From the NCBI GenBank assembly GCA_024698865.1, contig JAILQS010000172.1:1-40325 (forward strand): a stretch of 40,325 nucleotides of DNA, in the 5' to 3' direction. Source of the stretch: Lachnospiraceae bacterium. Lineage in GTDB: Bacteria; Bacillota; Clostridia; Lachnospirales; Lachnospiraceae. Below the pieces are notes generated by a model. It saw nothing but the letters and a program-made list of their open reading frames with translations, was not told the origin of the DNA and made no database searches. The position numbers and the translations under genes are program-made. Of the stretch, positions 33,502 to 40,325 are shown in pieces (position 1 is the first letter of the stretch; every line of letters begins with the position of its first letter).

Positions 33502-35172
33502 ATGAAAACAGACATTCAAATTGCACAGGAAGCAAAGTTGAAACCAATCAAGGAAGTTGCTGCGACCATCGGTATTACCGAAGATGATTTGGAACTGTAC
33601 GGTAAATACAAAGCCAAATTTTCAGATGCGTTGATGGAGCGCATCAAAGATAACAAAGATGGGAAACTGATTTTGGTTACTGCAATTAACCCAACACCGG
33701 CAGGAGAAGGTAAAACCACAACAAGTGTCGGACTCGGACAGGCATTTTCCAAGCTTGGCAAGAAAACACTGATTGCGCTTAGAGAGCCTTCCCTTGGACC
33801 TTGTTTTGGTATCAAAGGTGGAGCAGCCGGCGGCGGATATGCACAGGTAGTTCCAATGGAAGATCTTAACCTGCATTTTACAGGAGATTTTCATGCAATT
33901 ACTTCTGCCAACAACTTACTTGCAGCAATGCTTGATAACCATATTCACCAGGGAAATGCACTTGATATCGACACGAATCAGGTGGTTTGGAAACGTTGTC
34001 TGGATATGAATGACAGAGCGTTAAGAAATATCGTTATCGGAATGGGTCGCAAATTGGACGGTGTTGTTCGTGAGGATCATTTTATTATTACCGTTGCGTC
34101 TGAAATCATGGCAATTCTCTGTCTTGCAGCTGATATGGAAGACTTAAAGAAACGTCTCTCCAAAATCATCGTTGCTTATAACAGAAAAGGTGAGCCGGTA
34201 ACCGCCGGACAGTTGAAAGCGGTAGGTGCTATGGCTGCATTGTTAAAAGATGCCATCAAACCAAATCTCATTCAGACACTGGAAAATACACCGGCTATCG
34301 TTCACGGTGGTCCATTTGCCAATATTGCGCATGGATGTAACAGTGTAAGAGCTACCAAAATGGCGCTCAAAATTGCAGATTACACTATTACAGAGGCAGG
34401 TTTTGGTGCAGATCTTGGTGCAGAGAAGTTCTTTGATATTAAGTGTAGAATGGCAGGTTTAAAACCGGACGCAGTAGTACTTGTTGCGACGGTGCGCGCG
34501 CTCAAATATAACGGCGGCGTTGCCAAAGAAGATTTATCCAAAGAAAACCTCGAAGCCTTAAAGAAAGGTATCGTAAACCTTGAAAAACATATTGAAAACG
34601 TACAGAAATTCGGTGTTCCATGCGTAGTAACCCTGAACCGTTTTGTTACGGATACAGATGCAGAACTGAACTTTGTAAAAGAATTCTGCGAAGCAAGAGA
34701 TTGTGACTTTGCACTTTCAGAAGTTTGGGAAAAAGGTGGAGAAGGCGGTATCGAGCTTGCAAATAAAGTTTTGAATACGCTCGAGACCAAGAAGAGTGAT
34801 TTCAAAGTATTATACGATGAGAAGCTTTCCATCAAAGAGAAAATCGAGATTATTGCCAAAGAAATCTACGGTGCAAGCGGAGTTACCTATGATCCTGCAG
34901 CAAGCAAGCAGATTGCCCGCATCGAAGAACTTGGCATGAATAATACACCGGTATGTATGGCGAAGAATCAGTATTCTTTATCTGATGACCCTGCCAAACT
35001 CGGAAGACCGACGGACTTTACCATCAATATTCGCGAAGTTTATGCCTCAGCAGGTGCAGGCTTTGTCGTAGCTATTACCGGTACAATTATGACAATGCCG
35101 GGACTTCCAAAAGTTCCTGCCGCAGAAGGCATTGATGTGACGGATGATGGTGTAATTGAAGGACTCTTCTAA
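33502..35172 (+). CDS. fhs: Formate-tetrahydrofolate ligase
   Basis: Fhs joins formate to tetrahydrofolate with ATP to make 10-formyl-tetrahydrofolate, feeding purine synthesis and, in acetogens, the methyl branch of the Wood-Ljungdahl pathway. The ORF track uses TTG 33493, but ATG 33502 ([16 protein letters not shown]) is correctly placed after CGGAGGA and gives 556 residues, the standard size. Typical segments are the P-loop [15 protein letters not shown] (~65-79), [51 protein letters not shown] and [17 protein letters not shown]. No other Wood-Ljungdahl gene is in the window, so a general one-carbon role is the safe reading. Confidence 0.98.
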   Translation: MKTDIQIAQEAKLKPIKEVAATIGITEDDLELYGKYKAKFSDALMERIKDNKDGKLILVTAINPTPAGEGKTTTSVGLGQAFSKLGKKTLIALREPSLGPCFGIKGGAAGGGYAQVVPMEDLNLHFTGDFHAITSANNLLAAMLDNHIHQGNALDIDTNQVVWKRCLDMNDRALRNIVIGMGRKLDGVVREDHFIITVASEIMAILCLAADMEDLKKRLSKIIVAYNRKGEPVTAGQLKAVGAMAALLKDAIKPNLIQTLENTPAIVHGGPFANIAHGCNSVRATKMALKIADYTITEAGFGADLGAEKFFDIKCRMAGLKPDAVVLVATVRALKYNGGVAKEDLSKENLEALKKGIVNLEKHIENVQKFGVPCVVTLNRFVTDTDAELNFVKEFCEARDCDFALSEVWEKGGEGGIELANKVLNTLETKKSDFKVLYDEKLSIKEKIEIIAKEIYGASGVTYDPAASKQIARIEELGMNNTPVCMAKNQYSLSDDPAKLGRPTDFTINIREVYASAGAGFVVAITGTIMTMPGLPKVPAAEGIDVTDDGVIEGLF

Positions 35173-35173
35173 C

Positions 35174-35239
35174 ATTATGCGAAGTTTTATTTAGAATTAT
35201 GTGAAGTTTTATTTAGAATAATACGAAGTTTTATTCTTG
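35174..35239 (+). repeat. Three 22-bp direct repeats upstream of the hydratase gene
   Basis: ATTATGCGAAGTTTTATTTA-type units sit at 35174, 35196 and 35218 with no spacer. The first two differ at one position; the third is a little diverged (ATAATACGAAGTTTTATTCT). The spacing is two turns of the helix, so a protein bound to each would sit on the same face. They lie just upstream of the predicted promoter at 35247. Confidence 0.9.
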
Positions 35240-35246
35240 TAACGCG

Positions 35247-35275
35247 TTGCATTATTCCGTTTTATCGTTTAATAT
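35247..35275 (+). promoter_or_regulatory. Possible promoter of the hydratase gene
   Basis: TTGCAT (35247-35252), 17 bp, TAATAT (35270-35275). The -10 is imperfect; placement is good, with the gene starting about 35 bp later behind AGGAGG. Confidence 0.5.
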
Positions 35276-35309
35276 ATCAGATGGGAAATAAGAAATTAGG
35301 AGGATATAT

Positions 35310-37604
35310 ATGATTAAGTTATACGAAAAAGGTGCTTATTTAATTAACGGTACCGAACTGGTTGCAGAAGACGATCAGTTAAACGCGAATCTGGAAGCTC
35401 GTTTCGGTGGACAGGTTGTATCCAAAGAAGAAGCGAGAAAAGGTAATATGGCATATGAGATTTTAAAAAACCATAATACCTTAGACAATATGGAACAGTT
35501 AAAAATCAAATTTGATAAATTAACTTCTCATGATATCACGTTCGTTGGTATTATCCAGACAGCAAGAGCTTCAGGACTGGAGAAATTCCCGGTTCCTTAC
35601 GTTCTTACAAACTGCCACAACAGTCTTTGTGCAGTAGGTGGAACAATCAACGAAGATGACCATATGTTTGGACTGACCGCAGCTAAGAAATACGGCGGAA
35701 TTTATGTTCCACCGCATCAGGCAGTTATTCATCAGTTTGCCCGCGAAATGCTTGCTGCCGGCGGTAATATGATTCTTGGTTCTGACAGCCATACCAGATA
35801 CGGAGCACTTGGAACGATGGCAATCGGTGAAGGTGGACCTGAATTGGTGAAACAGTTACTTTCCAGAACTTATGATATCAAATGTCCGGAAGTAGTAGGT
35901 GTTTATCTTACCGGCAAACCACAAAAGGGTGTAGGTCCTCAGGATATCGCACTTGCTATTATCGGTGAAGTATTTGCCAATGGTTATGTTAACAATAAAG
36001 TAATGGAATTTATCGGTGACGGTGTTGCTAATCTTAGCGTAGATTACAGAATCGGTGTCGATGTAATGACAACAGAGACCACTTGTCTGTCCTCTATCTG
36101 GACAACCGACAGCCAGGTAAAAGATTTCTATGATTTGCATTTCCGTAGCGAAGATTATAAAGAACTTGCACCTAAGAGTGTGGCATATTATGACGGTATG
36201 ATTTATGTTGATCTTTCTACAATCAAACCGATGATTGCTATGCCATTCCATCCAAGCAACGTTTACACAATCGAAGATTTGAATGCAAATCTTATGGACA
36301 TCCTGGATGACGTTGAGAAACGTGCGCTTGTCAGCTTAGATAACAATGATGTAAATTACACTTTGAAAGATAAAGTACGTAATGGAAGATTATACGTAGA
36401 ACAGGGTGTTATTGCCGGATGTGCCGGTGGCGGATTTGAAAATATCTGTGATGCAGCGGATATTCTTAGAGACAAATACATCGGAGATGACGAATTCTCC
36501 TTAAGTATTTACCCTGCAAGTCAGCCTGTTTACTTAGAACTTGTAAAGAATGGTCGTATTGCCGACCTTATGAAAACAGGCGCAACTGTTCGTACGGCAT
36601 TTTGTGGACCTTGCTTTGGTGCAGGAGACGTTCCTTCCAACAAAGGTCTTAGTATCCGTCATTCTACAAGAAACTTCCCGAACAGAGAAGGTTCTAAGAT
36701 TAACAATGGACAGATTGCTTCCGTTGCACTTATGGACGCAAGAAGTATTGCTGCAACTGCTGCCAATAAAGGTTACCTTACAGCAGCAACAGATGTAGAT
36801 GTAAACTTCACCAAACCAAAATATTTCTTCGATAGCTCTATTTATGATAACCGCGTTTACAATGGAGTTGGCAAAGCAGATCCGTCTGCAGAAATCAAAT
36901 TTGGACCTGGTATCGTAGACTGGCCATCTATGGTTAACCTGACAGAAGATATTTTATTAAGAGTCGTATCTGTAATTCACGATCCTGTTACAACAACAGA
37001 TGAGTTGATTCCTTCCGGAGAAACTTCATCTTATCGTTCTAATCCATTAGGACTTGCAGAGTTTACACTTTCCAGAAAAGACCCTGCATATGTTGGAAAA
37101 GCGAAAGAAGTTCGCAGCTTCGAAGAAGACAGAAGAGAAGGATGCACCAAACTTTCTAAGGATGCTGAATACAAGAAAGCATTTGAAACCATCAATGCTA
37201 CATATCCGGAAGTTAAAATGCAGGATACCGAAATCGGAAGTGTTGTATATGCTGTAAAACCTGGTGACGGTTCTGCAAGAGAACAGGCAGCAAGCTGCCA
37301 GAGAGTACTTGGTGGACTTGCCAATATTGCATCGGAATATGCAACAAAGAGATATCGTTCCAACCTTATCAACTGGGGTATGCTTCCGTTCGTATTAGAC
37401 GGAAAAGAGCCATTTGAAAACGGTGACTTTATCTTCATCAAAGGAATTAAGAGTGCAGTAGCCAATAAAGACGCTGTAATCAAAGCCTATGTTGTAAAAG
37501 ATTCTTTAGAAGAGTTTGATTTGAAACTTGGGGATCTGACCGATGATGAAAGAACGATTATTCAGGATGGTTGCCTGATTAACTATTACAAGTCACAGAA
37601 ATAA
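35310..37604 (+). CDS. Aconitase-family iron-sulfur hydratase (YbhJ type)
   Basis: The product has 764 residues; TTAGGAGGATATAT precedes the ATG. Aconitase-superfamily features are [12 protein letters not shown] (~150), a first cluster cysteine in [12 protein letters not shown] (~368-379), the pair in [10 protein letters not shown] (~431-440) and the [10 protein letters not shown] loop (~650) that supplies the catalytic serine. Together they indicate a [4Fe-4S] hydratase. The sequence differs from housekeeping aconitase (no GSCTN motif) and resembles the shorter E. coli YbhJ type, whose substrate is not established. Isocitrate or a related hydroxy-tricarboxylate is possible. It follows fhs at 137 bp but has its own predicted promoter, three 22-bp repeats and a shared bidirectional terminator. 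Confidence 0.85.
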   Translation: MIKLYEKGAYLINGTELVAEDDQLNANLEARFGGQVVSKEEARKGNMAYEILKNHNTLDNMEQLKIKFDKLTSHDITFVGIIQTARASGLEKFPVPYVLTNCHNSLCAVGGTINEDDHMFGLTAAKKYGGIYVPPHQAVIHQFAREMLAAGGNMILGSDSHTRYGALGTMAIGEGGPELVKQLLSRTYDIKCPEVVGVYLTGKPQKGVGPQDIALAIIGEVFANGYVNNKVMEFIGDGVANLSVDYRIGVDVMTTETTCLSSIWTTDSQVKDFYDLHFRSEDYKELAPKSVAYYDGMIYVDLSTIKPMIAMPFHPSNVYTIEDLNANLMDILDDVEKRALVSLDNNDVNYTLKDKVRNGRLYVEQGVIAGCAGGGFENICDAADILRDKYIGDDEFSLSIYPASQPVYLELVKNGRIADLMKTGATVRTAFCGPCFGAGDVPSNKGLSIRHSTRNFPNREGSKINNGQIASVALMDARSIAATAANKGYLTAATDVDVNFTKPKYFFDSSIYDNRVYNGVGKADPSAEIKFGPGIVDWPSMVNLTEDILLRVVSVIHDPVTTTDELIPSGETSSYRSNPLGLAEFTLSRKDPAYVGKAKEVRSFEEDRREGCTKLSKDAEYKKAFETINATYPEVKMQDTEIGSVVYAVKPGDGSAREQAASCQRVLGGLANIASEYATKRYRSNLINWGMLPFVLDGKEPFENGDFIFIKGIKSAVANKDAVIKAYVVKDSLEEFDLKLGDLTDDERTIIQDGCLINYYKSQK

Positions 37605-37632
37605 ATTGCAACCCAATATCATTTATTTGGAT

Positions 37633-37676
37633 AAAGAAAGCCGTACTCTTGGCAACACAAGAGTACGGCTTTCTTT
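37633..37676. terminator. Bidirectional terminator between convergent genes
   Basis: AAAGAAAGCCGTACTCTT (37633-37650) and AAGAGTACGGCTTTCTTT (37659-37676) form a perfect 18-bp stem around GGCAACAC. T-rich ends on both strands allow it to stop the hydratase transcript and the opposing AI-2E-family transcript. Confidence 0.92.
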
Positions 37677-37684
37677 GATTCGAT

Positions 37685-39052
37685 TTATTTCTTTGATTCT
37701 TCAAAAGAGGTTTTATCGTCAGATTCATTACCGGTTGGAAGTACATCAGGAATGCTATCTTTAGACGGTTCCTCATCTTCATTTTGCGGTTTTTTTGGCA
37801 TATACAGCTTGTGTTTACGCTCAATTTTGACCGGCTTATCGGTTAAATAATCCTTAATCGTATTTGGCATTTTCTTTCTTTCAAGAACATTGGATACGAT
37901 AGTACGAAGAATCAGTGCAATGACTGCAAATAAAGGTACACCGATAATCATGCCAAGGAAACCGAAAATTCCATTACCAACGAGAATAGAGAAGATTACC
38001 CAGAACGCGGACAATCCGGTAGATTCTCCAAGGATGTTTGGCCCGATAATATTGCCGTCAATCTGTTGCAAAATCAAAATAAATATCAGGAAGTACAAAC
38101 TGTGAATCGGACTGACACACAAAATCAATAATGCACTTGGAATTGCTCCGATGTAAGGTCCGAAGAACGGAATGATATTGGTAACACCTACAATTACCGA
38201 TACAATCAAAACATAAGGAATATGCAGAATTGACAAGCCGATAAAAGTAAGGATTCCGATAATTAATGAATCGATAAGCTTGCCAACGATAAAACCACTA
38301 AAAATCAAATGACTCTGGCGGCAGGTATCAATAACAACTTCCGCACTGTCCTTGCTAAAAATTGCATAGATAACCATTTTCGCCTGACCGGCAAAATGTT
38401 CTTTACTCTTAAGTACGTAAATGCTGATGATTAAACCAATGATAAGATTCATTATCGCACTAAAAAATCCAAGTAAACCAACAGCAAAATATGTTCCCCA
38501 GGTACGTACGGTTGTTAACAGGTCTGTTCGCATCCAGTTTTCCAGCCAGTCCGTTGCTTCGCTGATGTAAGTGGAAGCGTAAGGAGCAATAAGTTTATTA
38601 TCATTAATCTGATTCAAAACATTATTAGAAAGAGCTTCCAATCGTCCCGGCATAACTTTAATCAAAGAGATGGTTGTCTGAATCAATTCCGGAACCACAA
38701 TCAGTCCAAATACAAAAAATATCAGAACGGCACATAACAATGCAAGAAAAATAGATATGTTACGAATAAATCCTTTGGAAAACTTCTCATTTAGCCTGGA
38801 TTCATTTAACTTTATGATATTTCTTTCAAAAAACATCATGACAGGATTCAGCAGGTAGGCAACTACAAGTCCCATCAGAATCGGCTGTAAGATGTTAATC
38901 AGTTTTAGAATACTGCCCCATATCTGATCAAAGCGCAATAGTATAAAATACAACCCAATAGCAGCTGCGATTACAAAGAAAGCGGAAATGCCAACATACA
39001 GATAAGGGCGGATTCCTTCTTTCGTGGATTTTTTAACGATTTTTTGCGTCAT
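37685..39052 (-). CDS. AI-2E-family membrane transporter
   Basis: The product has 455 residues. AAAAAGGAGAAAC precedes the ATG on the minus strand. It has the PF01594 layout: two N-terminal membrane helices (~17-40, ~48-70), a large extramembrane helical region (~100-190), then a block of helices with FSGFIVGKLIDSLIIGILTF, NIIPFFGPYIGAIPSALLIL and LGESTGLSAFWVIFSILVG, as in TqsA/PerM-like proteins. The charged tail (~405-455, IERKHKLYMPKKPQNEDEE) is cytoplasmic. Some relatives export the AI-2 signal, others act as sodium/proton antiporters or permeases of unknown substrate, so the family name should not be read as function. It diverges from the amidase gene. Confidence 0.92.
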   Translation of the reverse strand: MTQKIVKKSTKEGIRPYLYVGISAFFVIAAAIGLYFILLRFDQIWGSILKLINILQPILMGLVVAYLLNPVMMFFERNIIKLNESRLNEKFSKGFIRNISIFLALLCAVLIFFVFGLIVVPELIQTTISLIKVMPGRLEALSNNVLNQINDNKLIAPYASTYISEATDWLENWMRTDLLTTVRTWGTYFAVGLLGFFSAIMNLIIGLIISIYVLKSKEHFAGQAKMVIYAIFSKDSAEVVIDTCRQSHLIFSGFIVGKLIDSLIIGILTFIGLSILHIPYVLIVSVIVGVTNIIPFFGPYIGAIPSALLILCVSPIHSLYFLIFILILQQIDGNIIGPNILGESTGLSAFWVIFSILVGNGIFGFLGMIIGVPLFAVIALILRTIVSNVLERKKMPNTIKDYLTDKPVKIERKHKLYMPKKPQNEDEEPSKDSIPDVLPTGNESDDKTSFEESKK

Positions 39053-39086
39053 ATCTAAGTTTCTCCTTTTTCTCTTTATTATGATA

Positions 39087-39114
39087 ATTATAGCATTATA
39101 AGATATCTTTACAA
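39087..39114 (-). promoter_or_regulatory. Promoter of the AI-2E-family gene
   Basis: On the minus strand TTGTAA (39114-39109), 16 bp, TATAAT (39092-39087), about 35 bp before the start codon. Confidence 0.6.
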
Positions 39115-39132
39115 AGCATAAATCAAATATTT

Positions 39133-39162
39133 TTGAACGATTTTGTTAAATTGACATATACT
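39133..39162 (+). promoter_or_regulatory. Promoter of the amidase gene
   Basis: TTGAAC (39133-39138), 18 bp, TATACT (39157-39162). The predicted start of transcription is only about 20 bases before the first possible ATG, so the leader is very short. It is divergent from the promoter at 39087, with 18 bp between the two -35 boxes. Confidence 0.5.
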
Positions 39163-39190
39163 ATAAAAAATAAATACGGAAATGATTACA

Positions 39191-39724
39191 ATGAGCACAG
39201 TGATTTTGGATGCAGGACATGGTGGGTTTGATAATGGTGCCACATATATGGGTAGGAGAGAAAAAGATGATGCGTTAAAACTAACGTTAGCGGTTGGACA
39301 AAAGCTTATCGATCGCGGTATTAATGTAAACTATACACGTACAACAGATGTATATCAACGTCCGATAGATAAAGCAAATCTTGCAAACAGTCTGGGCGGG
39401 GATCTGTTTGTTTCGATACACAGAAACTCCAGCGAAACACCGAATGTATTCAATGGGGTGCAAACATTAATATTTAACGGAGGAGATATCAAAGAAACCT
39501 ACGCCAACAATATCAATCAGGCATTGGAAAACGTAGGATTTGCGAATCTCGGAATTGATATCCGGCCTAATCTTGTCGTGTTAAAACGTACACAGATGCC
39601 GGCGTTATTAGTGGAAACGGGATTTTTAAATTCAGACCGGGATAATCAGATTTTTGATTGGAGTTTTGATGCAGTGGCAACGGCAATAGCGGATGGGATT
39701 GCAAATTCCTTAGCTATGAGCTGA
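39191..39724 (+). CDS. N-acetylmuramoyl-L-alanine amidase, single Amidase_3 domain
   Basis: The product is 177 residues from ATG 39191 (MSTVILDAG) or 180 from ATG 39182 (MITMSTV). The ribosome binding site is weak (CGGAAAT), spaced for the former. The zinc amidase motifs are complete: ILDAGHGG (His), RREKDDALKL (Glu), LFVSIHRNSS (His) and the catalytic ALLVETGFL. This cuts the bond between MurNAc and the stem peptide of peptidoglycan. No signal peptide, membrane helix or wall-binding domain is present, so export is unexplained. Such minimal forms occur in spore-cortex/mother-cell lysis enzymes and in phage endolysins. No phage genes lie nearby. Confidence 0.9.
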   Translation: MSTVILDAGHGGFDNGATYMGRREKDDALKLTLAVGQKLIDRGINVNYTRTTDVYQRPIDKANLANSLGGDLFVSIHRNSSETPNVFNGVQTLIFNGGDIKETYANNINQALENVGFANLGIDIRPNLVVLKRTQMPALLVETGFLNSDRDNQIFDWSFDAVATAIADGIANSLAMS

Positions 39725-39748
39725 GCAATTGTGCATCTTATAAGTGAC

Positions 39749-39887
39749 GTTTGCGGATCCTATCTATTTCAAGCGGTGGACACTTTCGTTCAGTTTTACA
39801 CGTTGCGGTACTAAAGCAGTAAAAGACACTGCTTAAGTGCCGACGTGTAAAAGTGCCACCTTATTGAAATAGATAGAATCCGCAAAC
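39749..39887. repeat. 139-bp near-perfect palindrome (MITE-like or structured RNA)
   Basis: The ends are GTTTGCGGATCCTATCTATT and AATAGATAGAATCCGCAAAC. Pairing continues through TTTCAA/TTGAAA, GGTGG.CACTT/AAGTGCCACC, TTACACG/CGTGTAA, GGTACT/AGTGCC and AGCAGT/ACTGCT to a loop of about seven bases. Apart from one ~10-base bulge on the left arm and a few mismatches the two arms match end to end. Nothing in it reads as a gene. No clear target-site duplication flanks it. It may be a non-autonomous mobile element or a long-hairpin RNA. Confidence 0.85.
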
Positions 39888-39931
39888 TGTTTATTATTAT
39901 GATGAAAGCGGCTTCTGCATTTTTTTGAATA

Positions 39932-40325
39932 ATGCCAAGAAGTAAGATCTACCCAACCAAAATCTATCTGGCAGACGGCGGTATGATTATTCTTCCTATT
40001 CAGTATGTGGGCTTTTATGATGAAGGGAATACACCAAAACAGTTAAACTATCCGATTAAATCCTATGTCGCCGGGAAGAAAACTTCTGCCGTTAAGAAGT
40101 GTAAAAAGATTTGCCAAAAGGTTTCTTCCAAGAAGGTATCCTGCGAAGAGGCAAAGACCATTCTTACCAAGAAAGAAAAGAACTATCTCAAGAAGCACTT
40201 ATACGCCCTTACCAAACAGGAAATGAAAAAAGTAAAGAAAGTATATGAGCTTCCGTGTGGAAAGGTTTTTCTTACCAAGAACAATCTGACTTATGTGATG
40301 ATTTACGGTAAATGGTGTGACGGTA
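39932..40325 (+). CDS. Unrecognised lysine-rich reading frame, cut by the window end
   Basis: An open frame runs from ATG 39932 (MPRSKIYPTKIYLADGGMII) to the edge, about 131 codons, with no stop. Coding looks real: codon use resembles the neighbours, and the product alternates hydrophobic and charged patches (IILPIQYVGFYDEGN, then VKKCKKICQKVSSKKVSCEE, then KQEMKKVKKVYELPCGKVFL). Five cysteines are visible. However, the start has no ribosome binding site, and an in-frame TGA lies only four bases before it. A short in-frame peptide (MMKAASAFF) precedes that stop. So either the true start differs or the 5' end was lost next to the palindrome. It matches no family I know. Confidence 0.5.
   Translation, partial: MPRSKIYPTKIYLADGGMIILPIQYVGFYDEGNTPKQLNYPIKSYVAGKKTSAVKKCKKICQKVSSKKVSCEEAKTILTKKEKNYLKKHLYALTKQEMKKVKKVYELPCGKVFLTKNNLTYVMIYGKWCDG

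Noticed and set aside
39182-39724. Prophage remnant because of a phage-endolysin-like amidase
   Set aside because: No holin, integrase, tail or other phage gene is near; the flanks are a chromosomal transporter gene and a palindrome.

Overview
The window looks like a chromosomal piece of a low-GC Gram-positive anaerobe of the Clostridia, most likely Lachnospiraceae-like. This is inferred from AGGAGG-type ribosome binding sites, TTGACA/TATAAT promoters with 17-bp spacers, formate-tetrahydrofolate ligase, a YbhJ-type aconitase-family hydratase, a Cthe_2159-like beta-helix protein, and several secreted InlB-repeat/Big_2/Fn3-like proteins without sortase motifs. No tRNA, rRNA, CRISPR array, transposase or phage module was seen.

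Layout. (1) 1-9000 is an accessory surface-protein locus. It starts with the 3' end of an ABC transporter gene. Then comes a broken surface-protein gene whose two remnants (250-660 and about 1455-1636) are separated by a foreign block. That block carries a lipoprotein gene, a divergent promoter pair and the first ~22 codons of a tcdA-like gene. Next is a large palindromic repeat array (A, 1731-2137), two adjacent secreted-protein genes (1263 and 619 aa), about 0.6 kb of palindromes and 74-bp tandem repeats, and a second copy of the palindromic array (B, 8594-8931). Arrays A and B are nearly identical over about 200 bp, lie in the same orientation and bracket the two genes. The live 619-aa gene and the left remnants share the same 3' module. 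(2) 8966-14384 is a probable operon: argS, a DUF234-type ATPase, a DUF815-type ATPase and a Cof-type HAD phosphatase. It is followed closely by a SpoIID/LytB-domain protein and queA (to 17302), then a DivIB/FtsQ-like protein. (3) 18271-26001 holds a 952-aa Cthe_2159-like protein, a TepA-type ClpP-fold protease, a Nudix hydrolase, enolase and a 590-aa secreted protein. (4) 26177-33334 holds uppP, a SpoIIIE/FtsK translocase, an ATP-grasp protein on the minus strand and a secreted metallophosphoesterase with C-terminal wall-binding-like repeats. (5) 33502-39052 holds fhs, an iron-sulfur hydratase preceded by three 22-bp direct repeats, and an AI-2E-family membrane protein on the minus strand. (6) The right end has a short Amidase_3 protein, a 139-bp near-perfect palindrome and an unrecognised lysine-rich reading frame running off the edge.

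How it fits together. Much of the window concerns the cell envelope: UppP recycles the lipid carrier, the amidase, SpoIID-domain and FtsQ-like proteins act on or with peptidoglycan and division, SpoIIIE/FtsK moves DNA at the septum, and five large proteins are exported. The first 9 kb is the part that is clearly being remodelled. It shows gene remnants, domain shuffling, sharp shifts in base composition and flanking repeats, which suggests cassette exchange of surface proteins by homologous recombination.
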